From Microbulbifer sp. GL-2 (lineage in GTDB: Bacteria; Pseudomonadota; Gammaproteobacteria; Pseudomonadales; Cellvibrionaceae), in contig NZ_AP019807.1 in NCBI RefSeq assembly GCF_007183175.1, forward strand, positions 2,841,001-2,905,000: a stretch of 64,000 nt of DNA. Reading direction: 5' to 3'. Shown one piece after another: positions 1-9,800 of the stretch (the stretch's first letter is position 1; each line of letters starts with the position of its first letter). The position numbers were made by a program, and so were the translations under genes. Under the pieces are notes generated by a model that searched no databases, was not told the origin of the DNA, and saw only the letters and a list, made by a program, of their open reading frames with translations.

Positions 1-37
1 AGTGATACTTGAGGCTAAAATCTAAAATCAACAGAAA

Positions 38-65
38 AACCGGGCCAAAAGGCCCGGTTTTTTTT
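38..65 (+). terminator. Rho-independent terminator
   Basis: A nine-base GC-rich stem (arms at 38-46 and 51-59) with an AAAA loop is followed by a run of T. It ends whatever transcript enters from the left and isolates the secretion operon that starts about 100 bases downstream. Confidence 0.9.
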
Positions 66-163
66 GGGCTAAACTCTAGTTAGACGCCCTAAAAGTCTTG
101 CGTATACGGAGTTACTTATTTAAACGCAAGGTCAATAAAGCCTTTTATGAAAAATGTGAGAAC

Positions 164-1594
164 ATGGACGTATTCAAGCGATTGGCATTTTTTACACTTC
201 TTCTTCCTATCAGCTTTTGCTCTCAGGTAATTGGCGAAGAAGTATTTATCAATTCCAAGCCTGTTAAAGCAATAAATACAGGGAGCATAGAGTCTGGGAC
301 TAAAAAACGTCCTCGACAAATCTCATATCGTGACTATGAAGATGAGATTGCTCAAAGTGAGCTCAGCATGTTTGATGCGGTACACAGAGCCGTTGGTTGG
401 CATCCACTAATAGCTGAATCTATCGGTAGCCTGTATCAGCAAAGACAGGGAGTAAAGGCTGCTCGATCTGCCTACTTCCCTCAGCTGAGTGCAGGAATTG
501 TTGCTGGCGAAGATACTGAGTACAAACGGGAAGGTGATGGGCATGCAATTCAGTTGAATGTGTCTCAAATGCTATTTGATTTTGGCAAGGTTTCCAGTGG
601 CGTCAGACAAGCTAAAGCGAATGTCCGGCGATCACAGGCTCAGGTATTGCAGTCGATTGATGAAGTGGCCAAGCAAACGGCAAAAGCCACTATTGAAGTG
701 CAGCGCTATCAGGCTTTACTGGAAAGCTCTGAAGAGCAGATAGAAGGAGTATCAGCTATCGCCAACCTTGTACAAATCCGAAAAGAGCGGGGGGCTAGTT
801 CAAGGTCAGATGTTTTACAGGCACAGTCTCGTATTAATGCAGCTCAAGCCTCCAAGCACCAGGTGGAAGCCCTTTTGCAAAGGTGGAGGAGCACACTACA
901 GAATTTGACTGGCTTACAGTCCAAGTTCAGGGTTTCTATGTCGGTTCCAGAGGATGTCGCCCAAGCCTGTGATGTGCAGTCCTTTGATTTACTCTCAGTT
1001 CCGGGTGTGCTTATTGCTGAAGCATATAGAGCAGAGGCAATGGCTCGTCTAGATCAGTCCAAGGCAAATGCCTGGCCAACATTTTCTTTAGATGCCAATG
1101 TCAATCAGTACCTTGACCAGGACTACGTTGATGCCAATGCATTTGACGAGCAGGAAAGTGCCATTTTCTTTAATGTATCCATGCCTATCTATCAGGGCGG
1201 TAGGGTTTCAGCCGGAAAAGAGGGAGCAGGTTATGCATTGTTGTCCGCAGATGCAGCAAAAGATACAGCTCAGCTGCTGACTATACAAAAATACCAAGAG
1301 GCCCAGGAAGAAGCTGCTGGGCTTATGAGAAGCCTTACTACCCTGAACTATAGAGAGAGCGCTATTGCCGAGACTCGAGACTTATACAAACAGCAATATT
1401 CGGTGCTGGGCACTCGTACACTAATTGACCTGCTCAACGCGGAGCAGGAACTGCACCTGGCGCGAATTGAAAAAAATAATACAATTTATGATCTCCACCT
1501 CCTAAAGATAGATTGTTTGTATAGTCGTGGTGGTTTACGTAATGCATTTAGTCTTGATGGAAGGCAAATACAAGGTGTGGAGGTCCTTCCTTGA
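164..1594 (+). CDS. TolC-family outer membrane efflux protein of a type I secretion system
   Basis: Outer membrane channel-tunnel protein that would export substrate across the outer membrane with the ABC and HlyD proteins encoded next. The ATG at 164 gives 476 residues with a signal peptide (hydrophobic stretch AFFTLLLPISF, then small residues before GEE). An in-frame TTG at 98 would put 22 charged residues ahead of that signal and is less likely. The body shows the usual long helical repeats of outer membrane efflux proteins, with two related halves (YFPQLSAGI in the first, WPTFSLDANVNQYL in the second). It overlaps the ABC gene by four bases, so the two are probably translationally coupled. 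The closest role is a LapE/AggA-like secretion channel; that subtype is inferred. Confidence 0.88.
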   Translation: MDVFKRLAFFTLLLPISFCSQVIGEEVFINSKPVKAINTGSIESGTKKRPRQISYRDYEDEIAQSELSMFDAVHRAVGWHPLIAESIGSLYQQRQGVKAARSAYFPQLSAGIVAGEDTEYKREGDGHAIQLNVSQMLFDFGKVSSGVRQAKANVRRSQAQVLQSIDEVAKQTAKATIEVQRYQALLESSEEQIEGVSAIANLVQIRKERGASSRSDVLQAQSRINAAQASKHQVEALLQRWRSTLQNLTGLQSKFRVSMSVPEDVAQACDVQSFDLLSVPGVLIAEAYRAEAMARLDQSKANAWPTFSLDANVNQYLDQDYVDANAFDEQESAIFFNVSMPIYQGGRVSAGKEGAGYALLSADAAKDTAQLLTIQKYQEAQEEAAGLMRSLTTLNYRESAIAETRDLYKQQYSVLGTRTLIDLLNAEQELHLARIEKNNTIYDLHLLKIDCLYSRGGLRNAFSLDGRQIQGVEVLP

Positions 1595-3792
1595 GTGAAA
1601 ATAGTAGTAGCGAATCAGGCACTGTTTACGAGTGTGAAAATACAGAAAATAGCCCTGTGGATTTTAAACCATGGTCTGAGGCGATAATTCAAGTAGCACA
1701 TCATTACCGAGTGGATTGCTCCCCCGAAAGCATTCGCATTGCAGGACAATGGAATCAGGCTGGATCAGTCGACCATACTCTGAGACGTATGGCCCGCCAG
1801 GCAGGCTTAACTGTTAGATTTTGCTCTATTGACGAAACGGATATTAACCCTTGGCGTTTACCGATCGTAGCCCAATTTAAAGGCGGCCAGGTAGCAGTTA
1901 TAGAGTCTATTTCCAGTGACCATGAGGTTGGTTTTGCTTTATGTGGTGATCAAGGTTTAAAGAGCACGCTTCCACTAGAAAAATTACTTAAGGAGATAAT
2001 TTCCCTTGCGATATTTAGGCCAAGGAAAACAGCTACCGATGCCAGGGTAGATGATTATATTAAAACAGATAATAAAAAATGGTTGCGAAGAATTGTTCTG
2101 AGAGATATACGGCCTTACGGACACATTATGCTGGCTACTACTGTAGCCAATACACTTGCATTGGCCGGTATTATTTTTTCAAAGCAAGTTTATGACAGGG
2201 TTATTCCTGCGGAATCTATACCTACTCTCTATGTGCTTTTCAGTGGTGTACTGGTCGCTATTGTATTTGATTTTATTATGCGCTCTATGCGAGTTAAGAT
2301 CACAGATCTTCTTGGTAAGCGAGCTGATATTCGTATGTCAGACTTGGTTTTTGGCCATGCAATGAGAATACAAGGCCAAGCAAGACCAAAGTCTACTGGA
2401 ACTTTTATTTCTCAAATTCGTGAATTGGAAAGAATAAGGGAAATATTTACTTCTACAACGGTACTTGCTATCGCAGACTTACCTTTCTTTTTTCTGTTCT
2501 TGTTTGTCATGTGGTGGATAGCCGGACCATTAGCTTTGGTGCCATTATTGGCTGTTTTTTTATTGCTGATACCGGGGCTGCTATTACAACCAAAATTGGC
2601 CAAACTTTCACAGGACTCAATTAAAGAATCATCACTACGTAATGCAATATTGATAGAGACCATACAGGGAGCGGACGATATAAAATCACTGCAAGCCGAG
2701 GAGCGATTTCAAGGACAGTGGAACCACTTTAATACAATAACTGCAGACGCCAGTCTGAAATTGAGATCTCTCGTCGGAATGTTACTGACCTGGACTCATA
2801 ACGTACAATCTTCAGTGTTTGCCGTTATAGTATTATTTGGTGCACCTATGGTAATGGAGGGGGCTATAACAACAGGAACCCTGGTGGCAGCTTCAATTCT
2901 CGGCTCCAGGATGATGACGCCTATGGCGAATATCACGAGGGTCTTAACTCGTTGGCAGCAGGCAAAGTCAGCAAAGCAGGGTATTGATCACCTTATGCAA
3001 TTGCCGGTGGATAATCCCACGTCAGAAAAGCGCGTAGCAAAGCCAATAATAACCGGAAATTTTCAATTCAAACATGCAGTATTTCAGTATGGAGGCGATG
3101 GACAAGAGCCGGCCCTTATCATCCCGGAGTTGAAGATATATGCGGGTGAGCGTGTGGCGATACTCGGAAAAAACGGTTCAGGTAAATCTACCTTACTTAA
3201 TGCATTGGCAGGCACTCTGCTAGCACAGAGAGGACAATTGCAACTGGATAATGTGAGTATCAATCATATAGATCCTGCTGATGTCAGGCGGGATATTGGT
3301 ATTCTCGGGCAAGAAGCTAGCCTGTTTCATGGCACTATCCATGAAAACATTACATTAGGCGCTCCCAGTGCCAGTGATGAAGAGGTCCTTTGGGCATTGC
3401 AGATGAGTGGTGCAAGCAGTTTTGTTAGTAAGTTACCCACAGGGCTAGGGTATTTGATACAGGAGGGCGGTTTTGGGTTGTCTGGTGGTCAAAAGCAGTC
3501 ACTACTTTTGTCGAGAATGTTGATTCGGCAACCAAATGTCTTACTGCTGGATGAGCCCACGGCTGCCCTTGATGAACCGACGGAAAGAAAGTTTATTCAA
3601 AGTCTGCAAGATTGGTGTGCTGATCGTACAGTCATTGTTGCCACGCATAGAACCAATATTTTAGCTCTTGCAAGAAGAATTATCGTCCTCAGTAACGGCC
3701 ACATTGTACTTGATGAAACAAAGGATAAGGCATTGGAGATACTGACCAAGTCACCAAAACAGGGATCATTCCAAGGAGAGAAAATCTCATAA
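1591..3792 (+). CDS. Type I secretion ABC transporter, permease/ATPase with C39-like N-terminal domain
   Basis: Inner membrane exporter of 733 residues. An N-terminal peptidase-C39-like domain (about 20-140) lacks the expected catalytic cysteine context, so it probably binds substrate rather than cleaving it, as in HlyB/LapB exporters. A six-helix membrane domain follows (about 165-470), then the ATPase domain: Walker A GKNGSGKST near 526, signature LSGGQKQ near 630, Walker B VLLLDEPTAALD near 651 and the H-loop ATHRT. The start is TTG, inside the stop codon region of the upstream gene (TTGA overlap), with GGAGG at about 1579 as ribosome site. No RTX-type substrate gene is seen nearby. Confidence 0.92.
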   Translation: MSENSSSESGTVYECENTENSPVDFKPWSEAIIQVAHHYRVDCSPESIRIAGQWNQAGSVDHTLRRMARQAGLTVRFCSIDETDINPWRLPIVAQFKGGQVAVIESISSDHEVGFALCGDQGLKSTLPLEKLLKEIISLAIFRPRKTATDARVDDYIKTDNKKWLRRIVLRDIRPYGHIMLATTVANTLALAGIIFSKQVYDRVIPAESIPTLYVLFSGVLVAIVFDFIMRSMRVKITDLLGKRADIRMSDLVFGHAMRIQGQARPKSTGTFISQIRELERIREIFTSTTVLAIADLPFFFLFLFVMWWIAGPLALVPLLAVFLLLIPGLLLQPKLAKLSQDSIKESSLRNAILIETIQGADDIKSLQAEERFQGQWNHFNTITADASLKLRSLVGMLLTWTHNVQSSVFAVIVLFGAPMVMEGAITTGTLVAASILGSRMMTPMANITRVLTRWQQAKSAKQGIDHLMQLPVDNPTSEKRVAKPIITGNFQFKHAVFQYGGDGQEPALIIPELKIYAGERVAILGKNGSGKSTLLNALAGTLLAQRGQLQLDNVSINHIDPADVRRDIGILGQEASLFHGTIHENITLGAPSASDEEVLWALQMSGASSFVSKLPTGLGYLIQEGGFGLSGGQKQSLLLSRMLIRQPNVLLLDEPTAALDEPTERKFIQSLQDWCADRTVIVATHRTNILALARRIIVLSNGHIVLDETKDKALEILTKSPKQGSFQGEKIS

Positions 3793-3844
3793 TGTTTAAC
3801 AGCTAGAAGTGAAAGGTATTACCTAACTATGGCAGGACAGATCT

Positions 3845-5065
3845 TTGACTGTTGAGCAACGGCAAATCGCATTGCTGGATGTTGAGCATCAGGCTCATGA
3901 GCAGCAATACGGGGATGATATAGATGAATCCTCCATTATCCGATCTGGACAAGTGGTATGGGTATTTTTTTTCTTAATTTCTGCCCTATTTTCCTGGTCA
4001 TATCTCGCGCAAGTTGACGAGGTATCATCGGGCATTGGCAAAGTAATTCCAACCTCTCGTGCACAAATTATTCAGTCTCTTGATGGCGGTATCCTGGCTG
4101 AGTTAAAAGTTTCAGAGGGGGATATTGTAGAGAAAGGGCAGGTATTGGCACAGCTAGATCCGACGAAAGTACGTTCAAATATGGAGGAGAGTTCGGCGAG
4201 ATACCGTGCGGCACTTGCAAGCGTTGCCAGGTTAAGTGCTGAAGTGAACCAGAGTCCCTTGCAATTCCCTGAAGAACTAGTCGGGCATGAAGAACTGCAG
4301 GTTAAAGAGCGGAAGTTGTTCGATATTCGACAACAGGGGTTGTTAGAGTCTGTTCGGGGTCTGAATGAATCTTTAGGTCTCATTAAGAAAGAATTGGCTA
4401 TGACGAGCAATCTTGTAGATTCTGGGGCTGCCAGCAGCGTTGATGTGCTCAAGTTACGTAGACAAAAATCAGAACTGGAAACAAAAATCCGGGAATTAAA
4501 TTCTCAATATATGGTCAGGGCGCGTGAAGAACTGGCAAATGTCAGCGCTGAGGTAGAAGTCTTGGCCTCTGTACTCGAAGGGCGATCCGACACCCTGGTC
4601 AGACTCACCCATCGTTCTCCGGTTCACGGTATTGTTAAGGCAATTGAAGTTACAACTATAGGAGGTGTTATACCTCCTAATGGTAAGCTGATGGAGATAG
4701 TCCCACTGGATGATCAGCTTCTTATTGAAGCAAAAATTTCACCAAGAGACATTGCGTTTATTCATCCTGGGCAGCTTGCCAAAGTAAAAATTACTGCGTA
4801 CGACTATGCAATTTATGGTGGTTTATCTGGAGAGGTTATGATGATTTCTCCCGATACGATACAAGATGAAATTGTTCCAAATGAATATTACTACAAAGTA
4901 TTTATCTTGGCTAATGCAGATGCTCTTAAAAATAAAGTCGGAAAGGAATTTCCGATAGTGCCGGGAATGATTGCATCTGTTGATATTAAAACTGGATCCA
5001 AAACAATCTTTGATTACTTGGTTAAGCCGATAAGCCGGGCCAAGGAGGCTATGCGAGAGCGGTAA
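3845..5065 (+). CDS. HlyD-family type I secretion periplasmic adaptor
   Basis: Membrane fusion protein of 406 residues joining the ABC exporter to the TolC-like channel. It has a cytoplasmic N-terminus, one transmembrane segment (VFFFLISALFSWSYLAQVDE), a split lipoyl/barrel-sandwich region (GDIVEKGQVLAQLDP in the first half, RSPVHGIVKAIEV in the second), a long alpha-hairpin between them and a C-terminal beta domain typical of HlyD/LapC. The start is TTG at 3845; the ATG at 3829 stops after eight codons, so it cannot be used. The gap to the ABC gene is 52 bases and the three genes form one operon. Confidence 0.92.
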   Translation: MTVEQRQIALLDVEHQAHEQQYGDDIDESSIIRSGQVVWVFFFLISALFSWSYLAQVDEVSSGIGKVIPTSRAQIIQSLDGGILAELKVSEGDIVEKGQVLAQLDPTKVRSNMEESSARYRAALASVARLSAEVNQSPLQFPEELVGHEELQVKERKLFDIRQQGLLESVRGLNESLGLIKKELAMTSNLVDSGAASSVDVLKLRRQKSELETKIRELNSQYMVRAREELANVSAEVEVLASVLEGRSDTLVRLTHRSPVHGIVKAIEVTTIGGVIPPNGKLMEIVPLDDQLLIEAKISPRDIAFIHPGQLAKVKITAYDYAIYGGLSGEVMMISPDTIQDEIVPNEYYYKVFILANADALKNKVGKEFPIVPGMIASVDIKTGSKTIFDYLVKPISRAKEAMRER

Positions 5066-5077
5066 GAGGTATATGTA

Positions 5078-5986
5078 GTGATCGTTAGGACTTTAGTAAC
5101 GCTATATTTTTTCTCTTGTGGGATTTTGTATTCTGTTGCAATTTTTGCCTCCGAATCCAGATCTGTAACTCTGGTTGCTTCTGTGACTATAGAAAATCAT
5201 TTAAATAGAGATATTTCTGGATATTTACATCGTATATCAATACCCGTAGAAACAGCTATAAATCAGAAGTTAACGTCTATTCATTTTGATTACCCAGAAT
5301 CACTAATTTATAGAAAACACACTAGGGGCGAAACAAAGTATGTCGAATTTAAAGTGGATATCCCTGCACAATCCAAACTAACCAGGCAACTTAAATTTAA
5401 CTTGGATCTGTTCAGCTACGATTACAGTAAGTTGCCTGAGGGAGAAATTCCTTCTCCTAAAGATATTTATATAAAGCCGAGGAAGTATATTGAATCAAAC
5501 TCTGATCCAGTGATACTGCTTTCCCAAAGAATTCGATCTCAATGGGCAGGGGATGAGGAAAGACTATTGGCAGCCTTTCAGGTGCCCCAGGATATTCTTG
5601 ATTATCAGGTTCAAAAAACCAGGGGAGCTCTTTATGCAGCTGTCAATAGAGTGGGCGATTGTACCGAATATGCAGCGCTATTTGTTGCCCTGGCTAGGTC
5701 AATGGGGTATCCAGCCAGAGTGACTTCTGAATTTCTCTTTACAAGCAGGAATGAATTTTCTCAGCCAAATCATCATGCCGCAGAAGTATATTTGAATGGT
5801 AGGTGGATACCGGTAGATCCAAATTTGGCTACTGATAAAAAATTTGGATATGGCTTTGGTGTTGGGAGTGTAAACAAGATTACCCTGACCAGGGATTTTA
5901 CCTGGGTTTGGTCCAATATGTGGCCTAAAAAATTTTCCCCAGAAGAGGAGCTCCCAAAAGTCACTACTCATTGGAGGTTAGAATGA
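5078..5986 (+). CDS. Exported transglutaminase-like cysteine protein
   Basis: 302 residues from a GTG start with a purine-rich ribosome site 9-15 bases upstream. The N-terminus is a signal peptide (TLYFFSCGILYSVAIFASE). The C-terminal half is a transglutaminase core: Cys195 in RVGDCTEYAALFVALARS, His232/233 in NHHAAEVYLNG and Asp247 in WIPVDPN form the expected Cys-His-Asp triad. Members of this fold act as proteases, amidases or crosslinkers; the reaction here is unknown. It lies 12 bases after the HlyD gene, so it is probably co-transcribed with the secretion system and acts in the periplasm, perhaps on the exported substrate. It is not obviously the LapG type of protease. Confidence 0.85.
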   Translation: MIVRTLVTLYFFSCGILYSVAIFASESRSVTLVASVTIENHLNRDISGYLHRISIPVETAINQKLTSIHFDYPESLIYRKHTRGETKYVEFKVDIPAQSKLTRQLKFNLDLFSYDYSKLPEGEIPSPKDIYIKPRKYIESNSDPVILLSQRIRSQWAGDEERLLAAFQVPQDILDYQVQKTRGALYAAVNRVGDCTEYAALFVALARSMGYPARVTSEFLFTSRNEFSQPNHHAAEVYLNGRWIPVDPNLATDKKFGYGFGVGSVNKITLTRDFTWVWSNMWPKKFSPEEELPKVTTHWRLE

Positions 5987-6021
5987 TTCTGGGCGTGTAT
6001 ATATTTACATATTGTTCGAGT

Positions 6022-6030
6022 AAGGAGGTG
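6022..6030 (+). other. Orphan strong ribosome-binding site
   Basis: AAGGAGGTG, an almost full match to the anti-Shine-Dalgarno sequence, sits between two genes but is followed only by stops: GTG-TAA in one frame and TTG-ACC-TGA in another. An unusual ATT start at 6033 would give a 15-codon peptide. It is either a relic of a lost gene, a leader peptide, or chance. Confidence 0.4.
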
Positions 6031-6137
6031 TAATTGACCTGAATCAGGACAACCTGCAATGCACACTAAGGTACTATTGAGGTTGGAGAGTGTGAAGTAT
6101 TGCTGGAAAGGCGCAGTCACATGGGAGGATTAGTGTT

Positions 6138-6827
6138 ATGTACAAAATTAAATCGGCTTTTGGGACTCCAATTCTAGTGAAGGACTGGCCGGATTCTGAG
6201 GAGGTAGATAATCACTTAACGGATATTATCCTCAATAGGGAGTCTTCCGTTTCTGTTGCTAAAGATTCTTGTATGGGTAGTTGGAACTCCCAAAAAGATC
6301 TTCTTGAATGGCCATGTAAGGAAATAGCTATTATAAAGCAGCGTATAGTATCAGTTACGCGTGAAATGACAATGAAAGTGACCCGGGGAAAGTACAGCCC
6401 GGCCTCTCAAGATATGTATGCTAATGCCTGGGCCAATGTTTCACGTGCGGATAGTTACCTGAAAATACATAATCATGAGTCATGTACTTGGTCTGGTGTG
6501 TATTATGTGCACTCTGTGTTATCACAGGAAAAGAGTAAAAGTAGTGGCATAATTGAGTTTTTGGATCCGAGGATGCTTTGTATCTCTACTGAGTTACCAA
6601 ATAGTAACTTTGGTGGGCGTGTCAGGGTGATGCCCAAAAGTGGAAGGATGATATTGTTTCCAAACTGGTTGTTGCACTATGTCAATCCGGTGGAGGATAA
6701 ATCACTGAGAATTTGTATCGCCTTTAATGTAAAGTTGGAAACCAATACTCTTAAACGACGCAGTGCGAGCATGCTTTCCCTCGGTGATGTAAAATTCTCG
6801 GAAGATCACATAGTAGATCAAGGCTAA
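6138..6827 (+). CDS. Putative 2-oxoglutarate-Fe(II) oxygenase (TIGR02466-like)
   Basis: 229 residues, ATG start with GGGAGG nine bases upstream. The protein resembles the TIGR02466 family of putative 2OG-Fe(II) oxygenases: HNHESCTWSGVYYV (His111/His113), FLDPR near 141-145, then GRMILFPNWLLHYVNPV with distal His180 and a following Arg191 in RICIAFNV, which would bind 2-oxoglutarate. It would hydroxylate or otherwise oxidise an unidentified amino acid or peptide. It stands 151 bases after the transglutaminase gene in the same direction and converges with the giant CapA/Mur gene, whose stop is only nine bases away. A role in tailoring the secreted product is inference from position. Confidence 0.8.
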   Translation: MYKIKSAFGTPILVKDWPDSEEVDNHLTDIILNRESSVSVAKDSCMGSWNSQKDLLEWPCKEIAIIKQRIVSVTREMTMKVTRGKYSPASQDMYANAWANVSRADSYLKIHNHESCTWSGVYYVHSVLSQEKSKSSGIIEFLDPRMLCISTELPNSNFGGRVRVMPKSGRMILFPNWLLHYVNPVEDKSLRICIAFNVKLETNTLKRRSASMLSLGDVKFSEDHIVDQG

Positions 6828-6835
6828 ATGGCTAT

Positions 6836-9800
6836 TTATTTTTCCACAGATATCTCATCTATTTTTTCCGCAGATTCCTTCTGAAGCAGACCAGGAATTT
6901 TACCGAAATCGGAATCCCTTCTGGAACCTTTAACAAGAATTAAATCGGCATTTTTGCAGAACTCTGTAAGATAGCCTGCGAGGGCAGGAGCGTCGGAAAA
7001 ATGCGGGCCTAAAATATGGGTGGGGAGACATTCGCGCAGATAGAGCATGTCTTCCCCGTGAGTAATTACCCAGTCTACTTTGCTTTGTATTAAAGGACCG
7101 GCCAGACTTTCATGCATTTCCTTGGATTTATCGCCAAGATGCACGATTCGTCCTAATATAGCAATTCTTCGGCCACCACTTTTCACCTCACTTTGTGAAA
7201 ATACAGAGAAGGCATTTAACATAGAGCTTACGGTGGCGTTCCAGCTGTCATCAATCAAACTAACAGAATGTCCCTGCAGGTTTAGATCTAATCTTTGCAG
7301 ATGGCTTTCAGCCAAGTGAAGTTCTTGTAGTCGCAAGGCGGCCTCATCTAGATCCGTATTAAGAGCATAGGCCACACTAATTGCGGCTATGGCATTGTGC
7401 ATCATGCCGATGCTGGGAGCGGGAACCCTTAGTTCGAGCTCACGATTTGGAAATTGTAATTGTACCCAGCTACCAAATTCATCTGCTCGAATCTTGACTA
7501 CCCTGATCTCAGCTTTGGAGCTTTCGCCAAAAATAATGACTCTTCGTGCGTGCCTTCTGGCTTTGTTTAATACATAGTCAAAACACTGCAGGTGTTCACC
7601 AACAATGGCAATTGCAGATCCGACCAGGCCCTCATAAATTCGTGATTTCCATTTGGCTGTGTCCTCGACATTTTTTATTTTTCGATTGGTCTGGGACATA
7701 CCAATTTCAGTAATCAGAGCAATAGTGGGTTTGATTCGATGAGTGATTGGGCCTCGTTTCATCCACAAGGCACTTTGGGCCACCTCGATCACCGCGATTT
7801 CATGATCTTTATTCAGGCTCGCCAGCATTGAAGGTGCACCCACACGGGAATTGTAATTACCCAGGCTGGTTAGTACTTTTTCCCTTGGCCCAAGCATCTG
7901 CCCAATCATTTTCAGTGTGGTAGATTTTCCTGCTGTTCCTGTCAGTGCGATGACCTCTCCATCAAATCTTTCCCGTGCGGCGAAACCTAATTCAATAATG
8001 GCTTTAATCGGATCATCGACTTGTAAGACCGGTAACTGTTCAGGTAATCCATCTACGGGACGCGCAACAATAGCGCCGGCGATACGGTTAGCAAAGGAAG
8101 GTAACTTCTGGTGAAAGTCCCAGAATTTCGCTGATGTTTTTGAGCTTTGCTCATGGTATAGACGGTCGAGATTAGTGTGAGCGACAAAAAGAATCGGATC
8201 CAGTGATTCTTCAATAAATGCACTACCGGAAATAACACTGCGGACATACCATCCCTCCGGTGGCGTAACTAACCAGGTTCCGCCAGTGATTGCTGTAATT
8301 TGCTCGGCATTCCAGGTTTGTCCAGGGGGATGATCGTAGATGATTGAGGGGAACTCAGATCTGTATTGGGGGACTTTCCGTTTTCGGTTGTCACTTTTGT
8401 TGGATAAATTCAACTGGGTGATCATACCGGCAACAGGTACAGGTTTGATCTGGGTACTGTTGGAGACCAAGCCAATATATAGCTGTAGGTTTACCTCAGT
8501 AATATCCCTGTTGGCAGGTGCCCTCAGACCATATAGGTCCCGGTAAATGACTCCTGGTTTCCAGCGGCTGGTAGGCATTTGCCAGTCACAGGGGTCGTGG
8601 TCCATGGATTTTCCCCAGTAAGGCATAGTGGTTTGCCGAACTGGTTCTGCACGAAAATCCAGGCGAAAGTCTTCATTAATTTCGTCTGCTATACGCCAGA
8701 AGGATTCTACCCATAATATCTGTCGGGATTTAATTTCTCTTGGGTAAAAGCGCACGCCGAGTAACTCCATGGGGCCCACTTTCATTGAAGTAATCTTTGC
8801 ATCTGCAGGTACGGATTCAGCTTGGCAACATGGTATAACAAAAGATTTTTCCTGAAGGGCAGTAACTTGGTGCGGGAGTTTAGGGGGTTTAGGGAGCGTT
8901 GGGAGATTTACTGTGTCACGTTGGGGAGGCGTCAGCTTTACGGTTGCTGTACCGTTCTCGTGCAAGCGCAAGTTTGTCCCCAGTGGAAGGCATTGGTTGG
9001 CAAATTGCTGGCTACGATTCACCGCCTCCTCGCCACTCAACTGTTTACTGAAACCAAAGCCAGAACCCACAGGTACAAAGGTGACTTGTTCAATGCCTTG
9101 CGTACTGAGTTGCAAACAGAAAATACCACTATCTGCGAGGCTGTTACGGACTGCATCAAATAGTAAGTCTCCAGCGTCGTGGATAATAGGCCGGTTGCGA
9201 TATATCTCAATACCTTGCAGGTTATGTGCGCTGCTACCGAGGATCCCGTCCGCTCCGGCATTGACGATAGCGTGACCTAAGGCGCGTTGCTCTGGAGTTG
9301 GATGGGCTTCATGGTTAGCCCCCCAGTGAACCGCAACCAATACCACCTGGGCCTTTTTGCGAGCGGATAAAATACGGGGTCTCAGTGTTTCTTCCCAAAG
9401 CTCAGGTATGGTGGGGGGTAGATAGGCACAGCCGGCGGTGGTGGGGCCGGCGGCAAATCGTGGTTGAGTCGCATCTATAGAAAATAATGCTACATTAATC
9501 GTACCGGCGGCCCTGAAGACCGGCTTCAGGGCTTCATCCAGGTTTTCCCCAGAACCGGTACAACCTATACCTGCGGCATCCAGCCATTGCTTCTGTTCCA
9601 GTAGGGCGGCAGGTCCATAGTCACCGCTGTGATTATTGGCAGTGGCTACAATATCAACACCCGCGGCAATTAGTACCGATAACATTTCAGGGCGGGCGCG
9701 ATAATAGTAAGGTGAGCTTTCTCCTTTGGAGACGCCCTGTTCCCCCTTGGTAGCAACAACGCATTCAAGATTTATTACACTGATATCTGCATTTTTTAGG

